From: Fibrobacteria bacterium AD312
GTDB lineage: Bacteria > Fibrobacterota > Fibrobacteria > Fibrobacterales > Fibrobacteraceae
Assembly: GCA_001462345.1 (NCBI GenBank)
Contig: LIUM01000008.1
Span: forward strand, 1-64,000
DNA length: 64,000 nt
Reading direction: 5' to 3'
Made by a program: the position numbers and the translations under genes
Part shown: positions 42,533-51,816 of the stretch, piece after piece
Layout of the letters: every line of letters begins with the position of its first letter
How positions within the stretch are numbered: the first letter of the stretch is position 1
The notes under the pieces: model-generated
What the model was told of the DNA's origin: nothing
The model's input: the letters and a program-made list of their open reading frames with translations, nothing else
Database searches by the model: none

Positions 42533-43243
42533 GTGGAAAATCAACTCAGACATGTCGCCATCATCATGGATGGCAACGGTAGATGGGCCAAACGTCAAGG
42601 TTTTGAGCGTTTCTTTGGACATCGAAAGGGCACTCAGGCTACTATTGATGCGGTAGAAGTTGGTGTCGATTTAAAATTAGAACATTTAACACTATATGTT
42701 TTCAGCTCCGAAAATTGGGGCCGACCTTCAAAAGAGGTTGATTATTTGATGAAGCTTCTTGTCGAAATGGTGGCACAAGAACTTCCTCATTTAATGGAAA
42801 AACAGGTGAAATTAAAAGTCATAGGTAATATTGAACGATTACCTAAAGAGCCTCGTATTAAATTAGAAGAGGCTATTCATAAGACCGAAAAAAATACGGG
42901 CATGCAATTAAATCTTGCGATTTCTTATGGGGGTCGTTTAGAAATCATTGATTCGTGTAAAAAGATTGCGCAAAAAGTAAAAAACGGTTCTTTGAATGTT
43001 GAAGATATTAATGAAGAAGTTTTTTCAAAACATCTTTATTTGGAAGGCGCTCCTGATCCAGATTTAGTGATTCGTACAGGTGGAGAATTTCGTTTATCGA
43101 ACTACTTACTTTGGCAGGCCGCTTACAGTGAATTTTTTGTTTCAAAAACACTTTGGCCTGATTTCACAAAAGAGGAATTTCTTGAGGCTGTAGCGTTTTA
43201 TCAAACCAGGGAACGTCGTTTTGGGAAGGTAGTTAGTGAGTAA
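42533..43243 (+). CDS. uppS: isoprenyl (undecaprenyl diphosphate) synthase
   Basis: GTG 42533 is preferred: AAGG lies 7 bases upstream, whereas the in-frame TTG at 42527 is too close. The 236-residue cis-prenyltransferase has HVAIIMDGNGRWAKRQG with the catalytic Asp, FFGHRKGTQATIDAV, LTLYVFSSENWGRP, and PDLVIRTGGEFRLSNYLLWQAAYSEFF near the end. It makes the undecaprenyl carrier for peptidoglycan and for the polysaccharide exported by Wzm/Wzt. It overlaps cdsA by 8 bases. Confidence 0.96.
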   Translation: MENQLRHVAIIMDGNGRWAKRQGFERFFGHRKGTQATIDAVEVGVDLKLEHLTLYVFSSENWGRPSKEVDYLMKLLVEMVAQELPHLMEKQVKLKVIGNIERLPKEPRIKLEEAIHKTEKNTGMQLNLAISYGGRLEIIDSCKKIAQKVKNGSLNVEDINEEVFSKHLYLEGAPDPDLVIRTGGEFRLSNYLLWQAAYSEFFVSKTLWPDFTKEEFLEAVAFYQTRERRFGKVVSE

Positions 43244-44099
43244 TCTAGCTCTACGATTAATTTTTGCTGCAGTAGCAATACCAGTTGTTTTTTTCTGCCT
43301 TTGGTGGGCTGATTGGACTCGTGTTGCTTTAATGGTTTTTCTAGGTGCCGTCGGGGCTTGGGAATGGTCGAGAATGGTTTCCAAAATGTATTTGGGCCCA
43401 AAAATGGCGATACTTGCTCCATTGTCGGCAACGGCACTTACACTAGGTTGGGTTTTTACTTCTGGTCATTTCTTTGGACTACCACCTGTTCCAGGATTAA
43501 TCGGTTTCATTGCACTGATTGTCGTTTGCTTATACATTGCCATCGCTTTTGCAAAAGTAAATATTGAAAATCTATTCCCTTGGTTTTTAATGCAATTAGG
43601 TGCTCCTATGTACTTAGGCCTTTGGGGCGGATTATCGGTTTTAATTTTAGGTTCAGGTCATGGCCTAGAACATTCTTATAAGTTTATTCTTGTGATGACA
43701 GCCATGTGGGGCTGTGATACCTTCGCTTACTTTGTAGGGAAATTTTTAACGAATCGTTTCATTTTTGGCCGTCATCTGATGGCTCCTCAAATTAGTCCTA
43801 AAAAAACATGGGAAGGTGCTATTGGTGGCACTATATTTACCATGGGTTGGGTTGCATTCTGGGCTATTCCAGTTTTTCAATATTCCTGGTACAAAGGGCT
43901 TGTTTTAGGTTTAGTTTTAGCGATTGCAGGGCAAGCAGGTGATCTATTGATGTCTGCTCTTAAACGCTGGAGTGGTACAAAAGATGCTAGTCAAATCTTT
44001 GTAGGGCACGGCGGTGTTTTAGATCGTGGAGATTCTTTTTATCTAGCCGCTCCTATGCTTTTGTTATTATCAGAATTTTTTAATGGGATATTAAGCTAA
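43236..44099 (+). CDS. cdsA: phosphatidate cytidylyltransferase
   Basis: This 287-residue inner-membrane enzyme with about seven spans makes CDP-diacylglycerol from phosphatidate and CTP. The CdsA signature is at the C-terminal end: SPKKTWEGAIGG near residue 190, then GDLLMSALKRWSGTKDASQ and HGGVLDRGDSF with the metal-binding Asp pair. The start is GTG, 8 bases inside uppS. It is coupled to dxr by TAATG. Confidence 0.95.
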   Translation: MSNLALRLIFAAVAIPVVFFCLWWADWTRVALMVFLGAVGAWEWSRMVSKMYLGPKMAILAPLSATALTLGWVFTSGHFFGLPPVPGLIGFIALIVVCLYIAIAFAKVNIENLFPWFLMQLGAPMYLGLWGGLSVLILGSGHGLEHSYKFILVMTAMWGCDTFAYFVGKFLTNRFIFGRHLMAPQISPKKTWEGAIGGTIFTMGWVAFWAIPVFQYSWYKGLVLGLVLAIAGQAGDLLMSALKRWSGTKDASQIFVGHGGVLDRGDSFYLAAPMLLLLSEFFNGILS

Positions 44100-45241
44100 T
44101 GAAAAAAGTCAGCTTGCTGGGCGCCACCGGTTCTATCGGGGATTCCGCTATTGATGTTATAAAACAGCATTCAGATCAATTTCAATTACATTCTATTGCA
44201 GCTCGTAGTCAGTGGAAAAAAGTTTTACAGTTAGCTAAAGAATTTAATGTAAAGCGTATTTGTATTTTTGATGAACAAGCAGGTAAAGAATTATCTAAAG
44301 AACTTGGCTTTCCTGTTTTAACAGGGATTGAAGGCCTTCGAGAACTCGCTTCAGAACCAGAAGTGGATATTGTGATTAACGCTCTAATGGGCGCTGTGGG
44401 TTGCTTACCTACACTATCTGCAATAGAACAAGGTAAACATGTGGCTCTTGCAAATAAAGAAACGATGGTGATGGCTGGCCCCGTTATTCAAGATGCGTTA
44501 AAAAACAATCCTAAATCGTTTATCACTCCTATTGATTCTGAGCACAGTGCTATTTTCCAATGTTTATCTGGGCGTCCAAAAACTGAAGTGGAAAATCTTC
44601 AAATCACTGCATCTGGTGGCCCTTTTAGAGATTGGTCACAAGATCGTTTTGAATCCATTACTGTCGCCGATGCCTTGAATCATCCTGTATGGAGTATGGG
44701 AAAAAAAATCACTATTGACTCTGCTTCTATGATGAATAAAGGGTTAGAAGTGATAGAAGCTCATTTCTTATTTGATATTCCTTATGACCAAATTAAAGTG
44801 GTCGTTCATCCTCAAAGCATGATCCATTCATTAGTGCAATTCCGTGATGGTAGCTTAATGGCTCAGCTTGGTGCCCCTGATATGAGAATTCCTATTCAGG
44901 TGGCTTTAACTTGGCCAGAACGTTTGCCTTTAAATTCACCTCGCTTGGATTTAGCTTCATTATCTCAGTTTACATTTTTTGCTCCCGATTTTCAAAAATT
45001 CCGTTGTCTTGCTTTAGCTTTCGAAGCAGGGAAGCGTGGTGGAGTGGTGCCTGCGATGATGAATGCCGCCAATGAAGTTTTAGTGGATCACTTCTTAGAA
45101 GGCAAGCTTAAATTTGTAGATATTCCTCGTCATATTGAAAACATTATGGCAAAAGCGCCCTCTATTTCAGGGCGTTTAGATCTTAAGCAAGCACTTGAGG
45201 CCGATACCGAAGCAAGAAAAATGGCTGCATCGCTTTTTTAA
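44099..45241 (+). CDS. dxr: 1-deoxy-D-xylulose 5-phosphate reductoisomerase
   Basis: This 380-residue enzyme commits DXP to the MEP isoprenoid route using NADPH. It has VSLLGATGSIGDSAIDVI for the cofactor, NALMGAVGCLPTLSAI, LANKETMVMAG, TPIDSEHSAIFQCL with metal-binding Asp/Glu, ASGGPFRDW as the active-site loop, and HPVWSMGKKITIDSASMMNKGLE. All key residues look intact. It supplies precursors for the product of the upstream uppS. It follows cdsA by TAATG overlap. Confidence 0.96.
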   Translation: MKKVSLLGATGSIGDSAIDVIKQHSDQFQLHSIAARSQWKKVLQLAKEFNVKRICIFDEQAGKELSKELGFPVLTGIEGLRELASEPEVDIVINALMGAVGCLPTLSAIEQGKHVALANKETMVMAGPVIQDALKNNPKSFITPIDSEHSAIFQCLSGRPKTEVENLQITASGGPFRDWSQDRFESITVADALNHPVWSMGKKITIDSASMMNKGLEVIEAHFLFDIPYDQIKVVVHPQSMIHSLVQFRDGSLMAQLGAPDMRIPIQVALTWPERLPLNSPRLDLASLSQFTFFAPDFQKFRCLALAFEAGKRGGVVPAMMNAANEVLVDHFLEGKLKFVDIPRHIENIMAKAPSISGRLDLKQALEADTEARKMAASLF

Positions 45242-45287
45242 GAACACTTTTTGTTTTTTGCCTTGTTCTTTTTTCTAAATTGTCGAT

Positions 45288-46661
45288 ATGGATCATTATT
45301 TTCAAATCGTTTTGACTTTTATTTTAGGCCTTTTGGGACTCAGTTTTCTTGTTTTTATTCATGAATTAGGGCATTTTTTAGTTGCGAAAAAGAATGGGGT
45401 TCGCATAAAAACCTTTTCTATTGGTTTTGGAAAAAAGCTACTTCGCTATAAAAAAGGGGAAACAGAATATTGTATTTCTCTAATCCCTTTTGGTGGCTAT
45501 GTTGCCATGACAGGTGAAAACCCCGATAACCCTGATGAAATTGATGATGAGGGCAGTTTTGTTTCAAAGTCAGTGGGAGCACGTGCGGCCATTGCTTTTG
45601 CTGGCCCTTTTGTGAATATTTTATTTGCCTTTTTGTTACTGATCGGTCTTTATATCATAGGAGTAGAAGAACCCGTATCGGACCAAATCATTGTTGGCTT
45701 TGTAGATCAAACTGGTACCGCTCAAGATGCAGGCGTTTTACCTGAAGACACTATTTTTTCTATTGACGGTAAGCCTATTAAAGGCTGGGATGATTTCCGC
45801 GAACGCATTGGCGTGAGTTTAGGTGCAAAAGTAGTTTTAGAAATACACCGAAAAGATTCAGTCTTATCTTTACCAGTGATTCCAAAAGAACTGATGGTCC
45901 CAAAGGGGGATTCTTCAAATACAATGGTATCTATGGGGATAGGGGATATTGGTATATATCCAAGGCATCGCGTGGTGATTCGAGACACTCCTCTTGAGGG
46001 TTCTAATGCTCATGCGGCAGGGATTCAAAAGAATGATACTATTTTAAGTATTAATCATCAGCATATTTCAAAATACGAGGATGTCGTTCGTATCATTAAT
46101 TCTTCTAAAGCAGATCCTTTAAATTTTCAATTACTTCGTGGGCAAGATACCATCCATTCTGTCGTGACTGCCACGTTCAATCAAGAATACAATCGGTATA
46201 TGATAGGCATCCAGATGACTTATGTCATGTACAAAGAAACGCATTTAGTTAAGTCCAGTTTCCCAGAGGCCATCAAAAAAGCAACGGCTACCAGTTGGAA
46301 AATGACGACAAGCATATTCCGTTATTTTAAGAAAATGTTCCAAGGTCAAGTCAAGGCAGATGCCTTCTCTGGCCCAGTCACCATTGTGGCTGTTATGGGC
46401 TCTGTTTGGATGAGCGGCTTCCAAGACTTTTTAATGTTGCTTGCCTTGATTAGTATCAATCTTGGAATCATGAATCTATTGCCCCTCGCTATTACAGATG
46501 GGGGCTTGTTGATGTTTCTTGCCATTGAAAAAGTGCGTGGGCGTCCTCTTGGTAGAAAAACTCAATTAGTGATTCAAAATATCGCGATGGCTTTTTTCCT
46601 TTCTTTCTTTGTTTTTATTACTTTCCTTGACTTTAATAAGTTAGGGCTATTTTTAAAGTAG
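45288..46661 (+). CDS. rseP: RseP-type site-2 intramembrane metalloprotease
   Basis: This 457-residue membrane protease cuts anti-sigma factors and signal-peptide remnants within the membrane. HELGH (H25, E26, H29) binds zinc in the first span, and FGGYVAMTGE follows as the membrane-reentrant loop. Two PDZ-like regions lie at about 130-205 and 225-310. The last metal-ligand motif reads NLLPLAITDGG where relatives have NLLPIPxLDGG; the Asp is kept. It closes the uppS-cdsA-dxr-rseP run and leads directly into purD. Confidence 0.94.
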   Translation: MDHYFQIVLTFILGLLGLSFLVFIHELGHFLVAKKNGVRIKTFSIGFGKKLLRYKKGETEYCISLIPFGGYVAMTGENPDNPDEIDDEGSFVSKSVGARAAIAFAGPFVNILFAFLLLIGLYIIGVEEPVSDQIIVGFVDQTGTAQDAGVLPEDTIFSIDGKPIKGWDDFRERIGVSLGAKVVLEIHRKDSVLSLPVIPKELMVPKGDSSNTMVSMGIGDIGIYPRHRVVIRDTPLEGSNAHAAGIQKNDTILSINHQHISKYEDVVRIINSSKADPLNFQLLRGQDTIHSVVTATFNQEYNRYMIGIQMTYVMYKETHLVKSSFPEAIKKATATSWKMTTSIFRYFKKMFQGQVKADAFSGPVTIVAVMGSVWMSGFQDFLMLLALISINLGIMNLLPLAITDGGLLMFLAIEKVRGRPLGRKTQLVIQNIAMAFFLSFFVFITFLDFNKLGLFLK

Positions 46662-46667
46662 GGTTAT

Positions 46668-47951
46668 ATGAATATTCTTATTATTGGAAGCGGTGGCCGA
46701 GAACATGCTATTGCACTAGCTGTGAAACAATCTCCTTTATGCAAAAAATTAATATGTGCTCCAGGAAATCCTGGCATGTCCTCCTTAGGAAAATGTATTC
46801 CCGTTTCTGTTTCTGATCCAATAGCTATTGCTGATTTAGCAGAGAAAGAACAAATTGACTTCACTATTGTTGGACCAGAAATTCCTTTGGTAGCAGGTGT
46901 TGTGGATGAGTTTAGAAAACGTGGCTTACGCGCTTTTGGGCCAATTGCCGCTGCTGCTGCTTTAGAAGGTAGTAAGGCTTTTTCTAAAAACGTGATGAAA
47001 AAATACGGCATCCCCACAGCCGCATACGAAACATTTACCGATTTAAAATCGGCTCAAGAATTTTTAAAAGCTCATCCTGCTCCTATCGTAATCAAAGCTT
47101 CTGGTTTAGCAGCAGGTAAAGGCGCTGTGGTTTGCTTAACAGACGAAGAAGCTTTTCAAACTGTCGATGAAATGCTTGGAGAAAAGGCTGTTTTTGGAGA
47201 GTCTGGAAAAACGGTGGTCATCGAAGAGTTTATGGAAGGGGAAGAAGCTTCTCTATTTGCCATTTGTGATGGCAAGGATTATGTCCTCTTATCATCAGCA
47301 CAAGACCACAAACGCATCTTTGATAATGATTTAGGCCCTAACACAGGCGGAATGGGAGCATATTCTCCAGCACCTGTGGTAACGGAATCTCTTCTAGAAG
47401 ACGTAAAAAGACGAATTATCGAGCCAACACTTGCTGGCATGATTCAAGAAGGGGCTCCTTATACGGGTGTTTTATATGTAGGGATTATGGTCACAAAAAA
47501 TGGACCTAAAGTGGTAGAATATAATTGCCGCTTAGGGGATCCCGAATGTCAAATTGTGCTCCCTCTTTATGATGGCGATGTTCTTGCTCTATTTGATGCC
47601 GCTGAACGTGGTGCTCTTTCAACACTAGGCGCACCTAAGCCACCAAAAGGTAGTGCGGCAATAGTAGTACTTGCAAGCGAAGGTTATCCTAACGCCTATG
47701 AAGCAGGCCAAGAGGTTTCTGGAATAGAAGAAGCAGAAAAAAATGGGGCTCGTGTTTTGCATGCGGGCACAAAAATGGAAAATGGAAAACTATTGACTGC
47801 TGGAGGCCGGGTTTTTGGTGTTGTCGGCAGTGGAAAAGATCTTTCTGAAGCTCTTCGTCAGGCCTACGATGCTTGTGAAAAAGTTATTTTTAAGGGTAAG
47901 TATTACAGAAGAGATATTGGAAAAAAGGGGTTAGAAAGATGTTCGAAATAA
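46668..47951 (+). CDS. purD: phosphoribosylamine-glycine ligase
   Basis: This 427-residue ATP-grasp enzyme makes GAR in the second purine step. It carries ILIIGSGGREHAIA, GPEIPLVAGVVDEFRKRG, PIVIKASGLAAGKGAVVC as the ATP loop, EASLFAICDGKDY, and LGPNTGGMGAYSPAPVV near 225, followed by EYNCRLGDPECQ with the metal ligands. The length is normal. It starts 6 bases after rseP, an unusual neighbour, and overlaps purE by 13 bases. Confidence 0.96.
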   Translation: MNILIIGSGGREHAIALAVKQSPLCKKLICAPGNPGMSSLGKCIPVSVSDPIAIADLAEKEQIDFTIVGPEIPLVAGVVDEFRKRGLRAFGPIAAAAALEGSKAFSKNVMKKYGIPTAAYETFTDLKSAQEFLKAHPAPIVIKASGLAAGKGAVVCLTDEEAFQTVDEMLGEKAVFGESGKTVVIEEFMEGEEASLFAICDGKDYVLLSSAQDHKRIFDNDLGPNTGGMGAYSPAPVVTESLLEDVKRRIIEPTLAGMIQEGAPYTGVLYVGIMVTKNGPKVVEYNCRLGDPECQIVLPLYDGDVLALFDAAERGALSTLGAPKPPKGSAAIVVLASEGYPNAYEAGQEVSGIEEAEKNGARVLHAGTKMENGKLLTAGGRVFGVVGSGKDLSEALRQAYDACEKVIFKGKYYRRDIGKKGLERCSK

Positions 47952-48409
47952 AACAAAATGCAAAAGTCGGCATTGTCACTGGAAGCGCTTCCGATAAAGC
48001 AATCGTAGATAAAGTGACAAGTGTTTTAGAAGAATTTGGTGTCGTGTGGGAATGCAACGTATTAAGCGCGCACCGTACACCAAATAAAACAGCAAAATAT
48101 GCAAGCGAAGCCGAAGCTCGCGGCATTCAAGTTTTAATAGGCATCGCTGGTCTTGCTGCAGCTCTTCCAGGTGTGTTAGCTGGCCATACTATTTTGCCCG
48201 TAATCGGCGTTCCAGGTGATGGAGGCCCTCTTTCTGGAGTAGATGCGTTACATTCCATTGTTCAAATGCCTCCAGGAATACCAGTCGCTACAGTGGGCAT
48301 AGGCAACGGGAAAAATGCGGGTTATCTGGCTCTTCATATTTTAGCCTTATCTGATTGCTCTATTCGCCAAAAATTAAAAGAATATCGTGCTTCTTTAGGT
48401 GATATTTAA
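47939..48409 (+). CDS. purE: N5-carboxyaminoimidazole ribonucleotide mutase (class I PurE)
   Basis: This 156-residue protein catalyses the rearrangement of N5-CAIR to CAIR. It has GIVTGSASDKAIVDK (phosphate loop), SAHRTPNKTAKYA (catalytic His of class I), IGIAGLAAALPGVLAGHT and PVIGVPGDGGPLSGVDAL. A PurK partner is not in the window. The ATG lies inside purD, so the two are cotranslated. The final residues match the family. Confidence 0.95.
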   Translation: MFEIKQNAKVGIVTGSASDKAIVDKVTSVLEEFGVVWECNVLSAHRTPNKTAKYASEAEARGIQVLIGIAGLAAALPGVLAGHTILPVIGVPGDGGPLSGVDALHSIVQMPPGIPVATVGIGNGKNAGYLALHILALSDCSIRQKLKEYRASLGDI

Positions 48410-48420
48410 GGCTATTTTCT

Positions 48421-49176
48421 TTGAAAAATATTTTTGTCTTTTTGTTGCTTTTTGTGCCTCTTCTTTTTGCACAGACAGAAAAGTCTCCTTGGTTGCAAGG
48501 GGAGCGTTTGACGTATCGAATTAGTTGGGGAATTATTACTGCTGGAGAAGCTTCTTTAGAAACAAAAAAAACAACTGGGAATAAAACCGAATTTTATTCA
48601 CTAGCACACAATAATGGTGCTTTCAAATCCATATATCCAGTAGCAGATACTATTTATTCTCGAATTCAAAACGGGTCTTTTTTACCTGAAGTGTTCAGAA
48701 AAATTACTCACGAAGGTAGTTATCATAACAAGTCAGTTATTCGGTTTGATCGAGCAGGAGCAAAAGCTTGGCTTTCCGATACGGTCTTTTCAGACCCAAT
48801 AAAAAGAAAAATAAAAAGAGCTACTGATACCACCATCTCTATTTTTGGAAAAGAGCGTTGTATTATTTCTGCTTTCTATTTTGTTCGAGGGATGGATTTT
48901 GTTGTTGGAGAAAAAATGACTTTTTCTGCTGTGAGTGGAAAAAAACGTTATGATTTACGAGTCGTTATTCATGGCTATGAAGAAATTAACACAAAATTTG
49001 GCAAGAAAAAGTGTATAAAAGTTGAACCTATTCTTGATGGGGATGGCATATTTCAAGCCTCAGGGCGATTATTTATATGGTTTACTGATGACTCCATGCG
49101 TCTCCCTGTTCTGATGAAAAGTGAGATTGTGGTGGGTTCAATAAAAGCAGAATTAATTGATTTTAATCAAAAATAA
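48421..49176 (+). CDS. DUF3108-like periplasmic protein
   Basis: This 251-residue protein is read from TTG 48421, 8 bases after AAGG; there is no nearby ATG. A signal peptide ends at LLFAQ. The mature part starts SPWLQGERLTYRISWGIITAGEASLE, the start typical of DUF3108 envelope proteins, a beta-rich fold found near lipid or polysaccharide genes. GYEEINTKFGKKKCIKVEP near 195 is the conserved late block. It follows purE by 11 bases and may be cotranscribed. The molecular role is unknown. Confidence 0.78.
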   Translation: MKNIFVFLLLFVPLLFAQTEKSPWLQGERLTYRISWGIITAGEASLETKKTTGNKTEFYSLAHNNGAFKSIYPVADTIYSRIQNGSFLPEVFRKITHEGSYHNKSVIRFDRAGAKAWLSDTVFSDPIKRKIKRATDTTISIFGKERCIISAFYFVRGMDFVVGEKMTFSAVSGKKRYDLRVVIHGYEEINTKFGKKKCIKVEPILDGDGIFQASGRLFIWFTDDSMRLPVLMKSEIVVGSIKAELIDFNQK

Positions 49177-49363
49177 ACGCTCTTTCTAAGAAGGGTGTCG
49201 TGTTCTACTCGAATATGATAATTAAGGCCGCCGTAAAGGGGCTCAAAAGGCTTACAATTAGAATATAGAATTAATATTTATTATCTTTTACATTACGTTT
49301 TGTAAAAAAAAATGATATAATAAGTTATATTGGTCAAGGTTTAATCTTAGAGGCAACAATTCA

Positions 49364-50269
49364 ATGTTGAAGAAATTATTTCTGTTCTTGATGGTATTTG
49401 TTTTTGCTGTTTGGGCTCAAGACGATAAAGATATTAGCTCTTCCAAAGATGTTGATACTGAAGAAGTTGATGAAGAGACTGAAGAAGAGTATGAAGAAGA
49501 AGCCGAAGATGAAGATGCTGCTCCTTCTGCAGAAGGCTCACAGTATAATGAAAATCTTTCTCGTAAAAAATTTGAACAAGATCAACGTGCAGATGAATTT
49601 GCAAACGCTTTACGTCGTCGCGATTGGCTTAAAGACCGTTTAATCTTGCAGATAGGCATGGGCTCTCGTATGCCTGTAATGGGAGAAACGGGCATTGGTA
49701 TGGGCTTTGGTGCCGGTGCTGAATATATTACACGTTGGCATTTAGCTGCTTATGCTTCTTTGGGCATGGTTCCAAGCGGTATTGATAACTACTTTGAAAA
49801 TATTACGCTTCAAGATGGAATGGGTTGGAAAATAGGTCTTAATTATTATCTATTTGCAAAAAGCGCCATCCATTTAGGTTTTTCTGTTTCTTATGGAACT
49901 GTTCATTATGACCATGATGTTGTTGCTGATGAAAATAATGGAATGTTACGTAGCATCATTATGTTAGAGGGATATCAATTTGATATTTTGGTGACATATC
50001 TTACTTCAGAATGGTATTATTTGCAATTTGCTTTTGGTGCTTATTATGCTCCAACGGCACAGGATCCTGATGTTTCTTTCCGCACAAAAAGTACAACCAG
50101 TTTTGATCTTATAAGCAAAGTTGTTAATCCAGATGGTATTCCTGAATGGGGTCTCGTTTTTGGTATTACTCTTGGTTTTGGATTCCCTGAATTCTTCCCT
50201 GATGACACTGAAAAGAGACGTCGTGTTCGTGAAAAAGAACGAGCGAAAGCAAAAGATAGAACTTGGTAA
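49364..50269 (+). CDS. outer-membrane beta-barrel protein with acidic N-terminal linker
   Basis: This 301-residue protein has a signal peptide ending VWAQ, followed by a very acidic stretch (residues 20-60, mostly Glu/Asp). From about 85 come amphipathic beta strands with glycine turns (LQIGMGSRMPVMGETG, WHLAAYASLGMVPS, IHLGFSVSYGTVHYD) ending with FGFPEFFP and a basic tail (EKRRRVREKERAKAKDR). Eight or so strands suggest a small OmpX/OmpW-like barrel. The acidic linker and basic tail look complementary, an oddity. There is no partner in the operon, and a strong terminator follows. Confidence 0.72.
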   Translation: MLKKLFLFLMVFVFAVWAQDDKDISSSKDVDTEEVDEETEEEYEEEAEDEDAAPSAEGSQYNENLSRKKFEQDQRADEFANALRRRDWLKDRLILQIGMGSRMPVMGETGIGMGFGAGAEYITRWHLAAYASLGMVPSGIDNYFENITLQDGMGWKIGLNYYLFAKSAIHLGFSVSYGTVHYDHDVVADENNGMLRSIIMLEGYQFDILVTYLTSEWYYLQFAFGAYYAPTAQDPDVSFRTKSTTSFDLISKVVNPDGIPEWGLVFGITLGFGFPEFFPDDTEKRRRVREKERAKAKDRTW

Positions 50270-50280
50270 TATAAATGAGT

Positions 50281-50308
50281 AAAGCCCGTTTAAGACGGGC
50301 TTTTTTTT
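50281..50308 (+). terminator. rho-independent terminator
   Basis: AAAGCCCGT-TTAAG-ACGGGCTTT and a run of T, 11 bases after the barrel gene. Confidence 0.87.
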
Positions 50309-50346
50309 GCACAAAAAGAAAAAATAATGTATTATTGGAATTCTTT

Positions 50347-50420
50347 GCACCTGTAGCTCAGTTGGATAGAGTGTCAGCCTCCGAAGTTGAAGGTCGTGCG
50401 TTCGAATCGCATCAGGTGTA
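50347..50420 (+). tRNA. tRNA-Arg (anticodon CCG)
   Basis: The full cloverleaf can be drawn. The acceptor GCACCTG pairs with CAGGTGT (one G-U) with discriminator A at 50420. The D stem is GCTC/GAGT, the anticodon stem TCAGC/GTTGA around loop CTCCGAA (anticodon CCG), and the T stem GTGCG/CGCAT around TTCGAAT. The total is 74 bases. It decodes CGG. The 3-prime CCA is not encoded. It lies between two terminators. Confidence 0.95.
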
Positions 50421-50421
50421 T

Positions 50422-50454
50422 AAAAAAGAGTGCTTTTTTAAGGCGCTCTTTTTT
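50422..50454 (+). terminator. rho-independent terminator after tRNA-Arg
   Basis: AAAAAAGAGTGC pairs with GCGCTCTTTTTT (one G-U pair) immediately after the tRNA. Confidence 0.8.
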
Positions 50455-50480
50455 ATTTGAAAAAATGGGATTAATGCTTA

Positions 50481-51791
50481 TTAAAGAATTTTACAAATTA
50501 GTTCATGGGGAGTAGCATCTACAACTTGGGCGTTATAAAAATGCCCCACTTGAGCATCGCCCTCAATCACTTTAACGATATCATCAGTATCTAAGGCGCT
50601 ACCTTCGGTTCTTCCATAAAAATGAAATTCGCTTTCTTCGGCGACTTCATCTATAATGATTCTAATCGTTTTCCCAATAAGCCCTTCGTTTCGCTCTAAG
50701 CATAAATCTTCTTGATATTCAGTGATGGAATCCAGCCTTAAACGAGCTTCACTTTCGTTCACTCTTTCAGCGGTAATCTTTTCAGCAGGGGTATCTTCTT
50801 CTGGGCTAAAAATAAAGCCACCTAGATGATTAAAAGGGATGGTTTGAATCAATGTCATTAACTCTTCGAAATCCTCATGAGTCTCTCCTGGAAAGCCTAC
50901 TAGAACTGTTGTTCGTAAAGAAACATCTGGAATTTTCTCTTTGATTTTATTTAGTAAAGAATAAAGAGTTTTTTGACTATAATGCCGTGCCATTAATTTT
51001 AGTTGACGATCACTGGCGTGTTGAATGGGCATGTCAATATATTTACAAAGCCTAGGTTCTTTCGCTATTAAATCAAGTAGAGCATCATCAATAAAATCGG
51101 GGTACCAATAAAGGGTTCTAATCCAAGGGATTGTTGTGTTTTTTAGAAGAGCTTCTAAAAGAGATTGTAGCGTGCCACCTTTTTTCCCTTTTTCTCTACC
51201 AAAATAGGTGGTGTCTTGAGCTACAAGAGTCAATTCCTGAACTCCTTGAGATTCTAGGTTTTGAGCCTCTAGAACTAATTCTTCAATACTTCTAGAAGCT
51301 TGTTTCCCTCTAATGTTTGGGATTGCACAAAAGGCACATCGACGATTACAGCCTTCTGCAATTTTGAGATAGGCGTGGTGCGCAAAAGAACCAAAATTAA
51401 TTCTGTTTGTAGGAACGGTTTCGCAAATATGGTTTTCTGAAAAGCCTAATAAATGAAGGAGTTCGCCTGGCTTATAAGTACCAAGCCAATAATCAACCCC
51501 AGGCATTTCTTTAGGAAGTTCGGTCTTGTAGCGCTCGCTTAAACAGCCTGTGACAATTATTTTTTGAGATTTCTTTTTCTCTTTGATTTGAGATAAAACA
51601 ATGTCTATTGATTCTTCTTTTGCTGGTTCAATAAAACCACAAGTATTGATTATGATATAATGAGCTGAAGCACTTTCTTCTGAAATTGTAAAGCCACTAG
51701 CAAGAAGTTCAGAAAGAATGCATTCTGCATCCACTTGATTTTTTGAACAACCAAGGTGAATGGTGAAAACAGATTTTTTTTTAATAGACAT
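50481..51791 (-). CDS. rimO: ribosomal protein S12 methylthiotransferase
   Basis: This 436-residue radical-SAM enzyme adds a methylthio group to an Asp of S12. The N-terminal UPF0004 domain starts HLGCSKNQVDAE with C15, then NTCGFIEPAKEESID (the RimO-specific form) and a third Cys in VTGCLSERY, holding the second Fe-S cluster. The radical-SAM motif is C148-x3-C152-x2-C155 (CNRRCAFC). A C-terminal TRAM domain follows (DEVAEESEFHFYGRTEG ...). Length and order match RimO and not MiaB. It may be cotranscribed with the upstream SPOR gene 25 bases away. Confidence 0.95.
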   Translation of the reverse strand: MSIKKKSVFTIHLGCSKNQVDAECILSELLASGFTISEESASAHYIIINTCGFIEPAKEESIDIVLSQIKEKKKSQKIIVTGCLSERYKTELPKEMPGVDYWLGTYKPGELLHLLGFSENHICETVPTNRINFGSFAHHAYLKIAEGCNRRCAFCAIPNIRGKQASRSIEELVLEAQNLESQGVQELTLVAQDTTYFGREKGKKGGTLQSLLEALLKNTTIPWIRTLYWYPDFIDDALLDLIAKEPRLCKYIDMPIQHASDRQLKLMARHYSQKTLYSLLNKIKEKIPDVSLRTTVLVGFPGETHEDFEELMTLIQTIPFNHLGGFIFSPEEDTPAEKITAERVNESEARLRLDSITEYQEDLCLERNEGLIGKTIRIIIDEVAEESEFHFYGRTEGSALDTDDIVKVIEGDAQVGHFYNAQVVDATPHELICKIL

Positions 51792-51816
51792 GTCTTAAAT
51801 ATAAAAAAGACAATAC

